From an uncultured Alistipes sp. (lineage in GTDB: Bacteria; Bacteroidota; Bacteroidia; Bacteroidales; Rikenellaceae), in the NCBI GenBank assembly GCA_944321955.1, contig CALUNG010000014.1, forward strand, positions 1-63,366: a DNA stretch of 63,366 nucleotides. Reading direction: 5' to 3'. Within the stretch, counting starts at the first letter, position 1, and the number at the start of each line of letters is the position of its first letter. Below are positions 62,341 to 63,366 of this stretch, piece by piece. The translations under genes and the position numbers were made by a program. Under the pieces are notes generated by a model that saw only the letters and a program-made list of their open reading frames with translations, was not told the DNA's origin and ran no database searches.

Positions 62341-63365
62341 CGTATGACGACCCCTTCACGGTCGGTGACGCGACCGATGACCGACGCCTTCAGGCCGTGT
62401 CCGGCCAGCAGCGCAACGGCCTCTTCGGCCTGCGAGGCATCCAGCGCGATGACCATGCCGATACCCATGTTGAAGATGTTGAACATCTCGCGGTGGGCGA
62501 TGCGGCCGTACTTCTCGAGGAAGGCGAAGACGGGGAGTATCTCCCACGAACCCTCAACAACCGAGATGCCCTGTCCCTCGCGCAAGATGCGCGGGATGTT
62601 CTCGTCGAATCCGCCGCCCGTGATGTGGCTTATGCCGTGCACGTCGCAGTGCGCGATAAGGTCGAGCACCGGACGCACGTAGATCTTCGTCGGCGTGAGC
62701 AGAACCTCGCCCAGTGTACGTTCGGCATCGAGTTCGGGATAGACCCTGCGCAGGTCGAGCCCGTTGTCGGCGATGATCTTGCGCACGAGGCTGAAACCGT
62801 TGGAGTGCACGCCCGTCGAGGCTATGCCCACCAGCACGTCGCCCACGGCAACCTTCGAACCGTCGATCAGACGCGAACGCTCGACAACACCGCAGGTGAA
62901 GCCCGCAATGTCGTACTCGCCGCCGCCGTACATGCCCGGCATCTCGGCCGTCTCGCCGCCGATGAGCGCGCAGCCCGCCTGACGGCAACCCTCGGCCACG
63001 CCGGCCACGATGGCCTCGACCTTGGCCGGTTCGTTGTGACCCACGGCCACGTAATCGAGGAAGAACAACGGCTCGGCTCCCTGTGCCAGCACGTCGTTGA
63101 CGCACATGGCAACGGCGTCGATGCCTATCGTGTCGTGACGGTCGAGCTCGAAGGCCAGCTTGAGCTTGGTGCCCACGCCGTCCGTGCCGCTGACCAGTAC
63201 CGGCTCGCGGACCCCCAGCGCCGCCAGGTCGAACATCCCGCCGAATGCGCCGATGTTGCCCATGACGCCCGTACGGGCCGTCGATGCCACATGTTTCTTG
63301 ATACGTTTGACCACTTCGTAACCCGCCTCGAGGTTTACGCCGGCCTTTTCATAAGCTTCAGCCAT
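62337..63365 (-). CDS. purM: Phosphoribosylformylglycinamidine cyclo-ligase
   Basis: This 342-aa AIR synthetase is complete; its ATG is one base inside the window edge. Signatures are [55 protein letters not shown] and [13 protein letters not shown]. It is the first purine gene seen here. The promoter, and any upstream genes, lie outside the window. Confidence 0.97.
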   Translation of the reverse strand: MAEAYEKAGVNLEAGYEVVKRIKKHVASTARTGVMGNIGAFGGMFDLAALGVREPVLVSGTDGVGTKLKLAFELDRHDTIGIDAVAMCVNDVLAQGAEPLFFLDYVAVGHNEPAKVEAIVAGVAEGCRQAGCALIGGETAEMPGMYGGGEYDIAGFTCGVVERSRLIDGSKVAVGDVLVGIASTGVHSNGFSLVRKIIADNGLDLRRVYPELDAERTLGEVLLTPTKIYVRPVLDLIAHCDVHGISHITGGGFDENIPRILREGQGISVVEGSWEILPVFAFLEKYGRIAHREMFNIFNMGIGMVIALDASQAEEAVALLAGHGLKASVIGRVTDREGVVIR

Positions 63366-63366
63366 A

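Overview
The window reads as a chromosomal segment of a GC-rich Bacteroidales, most like Alistipes (Rikenellaceae). The evidence is a SusC/SusD pair, Bacteroidetes-type promoters (TTTG or TTG, about 20 bp, then TAnnTTTG), weak use of Shine-Dalgarno sites, an ExbB-ExbD-ExbD cluster and overall gene content. The genus is an inference. I see no insertion sequence, CRISPR array, integrase or rRNA, and the density of shared housekeeping genes argues for core chromosome with a few accessory islands.

Region 1 (1-14537) is a ribose/nucleoside-type utilization locus resembling the rus loci of Bacteroides. A LacI-type regulator is divergent from a minus-strand operon of ribokinase, SusC, SusD, three exported ADP-ribosylglycohydrolase-family proteins, an exported two-domain esterase, a GRP-type sugar permease and the first codons of one more exported protein. 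Both divergent promoters are visible, and a palindromic operator lies at the start of the operon transcript.

Region 2 (14686-24903) is one complete de novo UMP operon: pyrC-carA-carB-pyrK-pyrD-pyrF-(glutaredoxin-like)-pyrE-pyrB. It begins with a strong promoter, a 42-codon leader ORF, a U-rich stretch and an intrinsic terminator whose stem contains the leader stop codon. This is the layout of UTP-sensing attenuation in enterobacterial pyrBI. The last gene is an aspartate transcarbamoylase whose C-terminus carries the four-cysteine zinc domain normally found in the separate regulatory chain PyrI, without the allosteric domain.

Region 3 (25000-32500) holds an ECF-type sigma factor with a 42-aa companion ORF, two paralogous small outer-membrane proteins flanking a lipoprotein, rdgB, RNase P RNA, a probable 88-nt small RNA with its own promoter and terminator, an AraC regulator, a polytopic membrane protein and rnhB. 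The last two are divergent and both look nearly leaderless.

Region 4 (32900-48950) holds a proton-channel operon (exbB, a small membrane protein, two exbD), a dprA-M50 protease-tatD-ansA operon, tRNA-Cys, a lipoprotein, a three-heme cytochrome c peroxidase behind ResB- and CcsA-type cytochrome maturation genes, an MscS channel, a nitroreductase and a DEAD-box helicase with a long low-complexity insert.

Region 5 (49167-54717) is a divergent pair: a 415-aa protein with two C-terminal membrane helices, and a 1395-aa STAND/NACHT-like NTPase whose N-terminal region carries a HEPN-like RNx4H motif. It is a candidate defence or signalling system. Region 6 (54752-63365) has a glycerophosphodiester phosphodiesterase, an SDR-aldehyde dehydrogenase operon, and the purine/folate operon purM-purN-purH-purD-folD.
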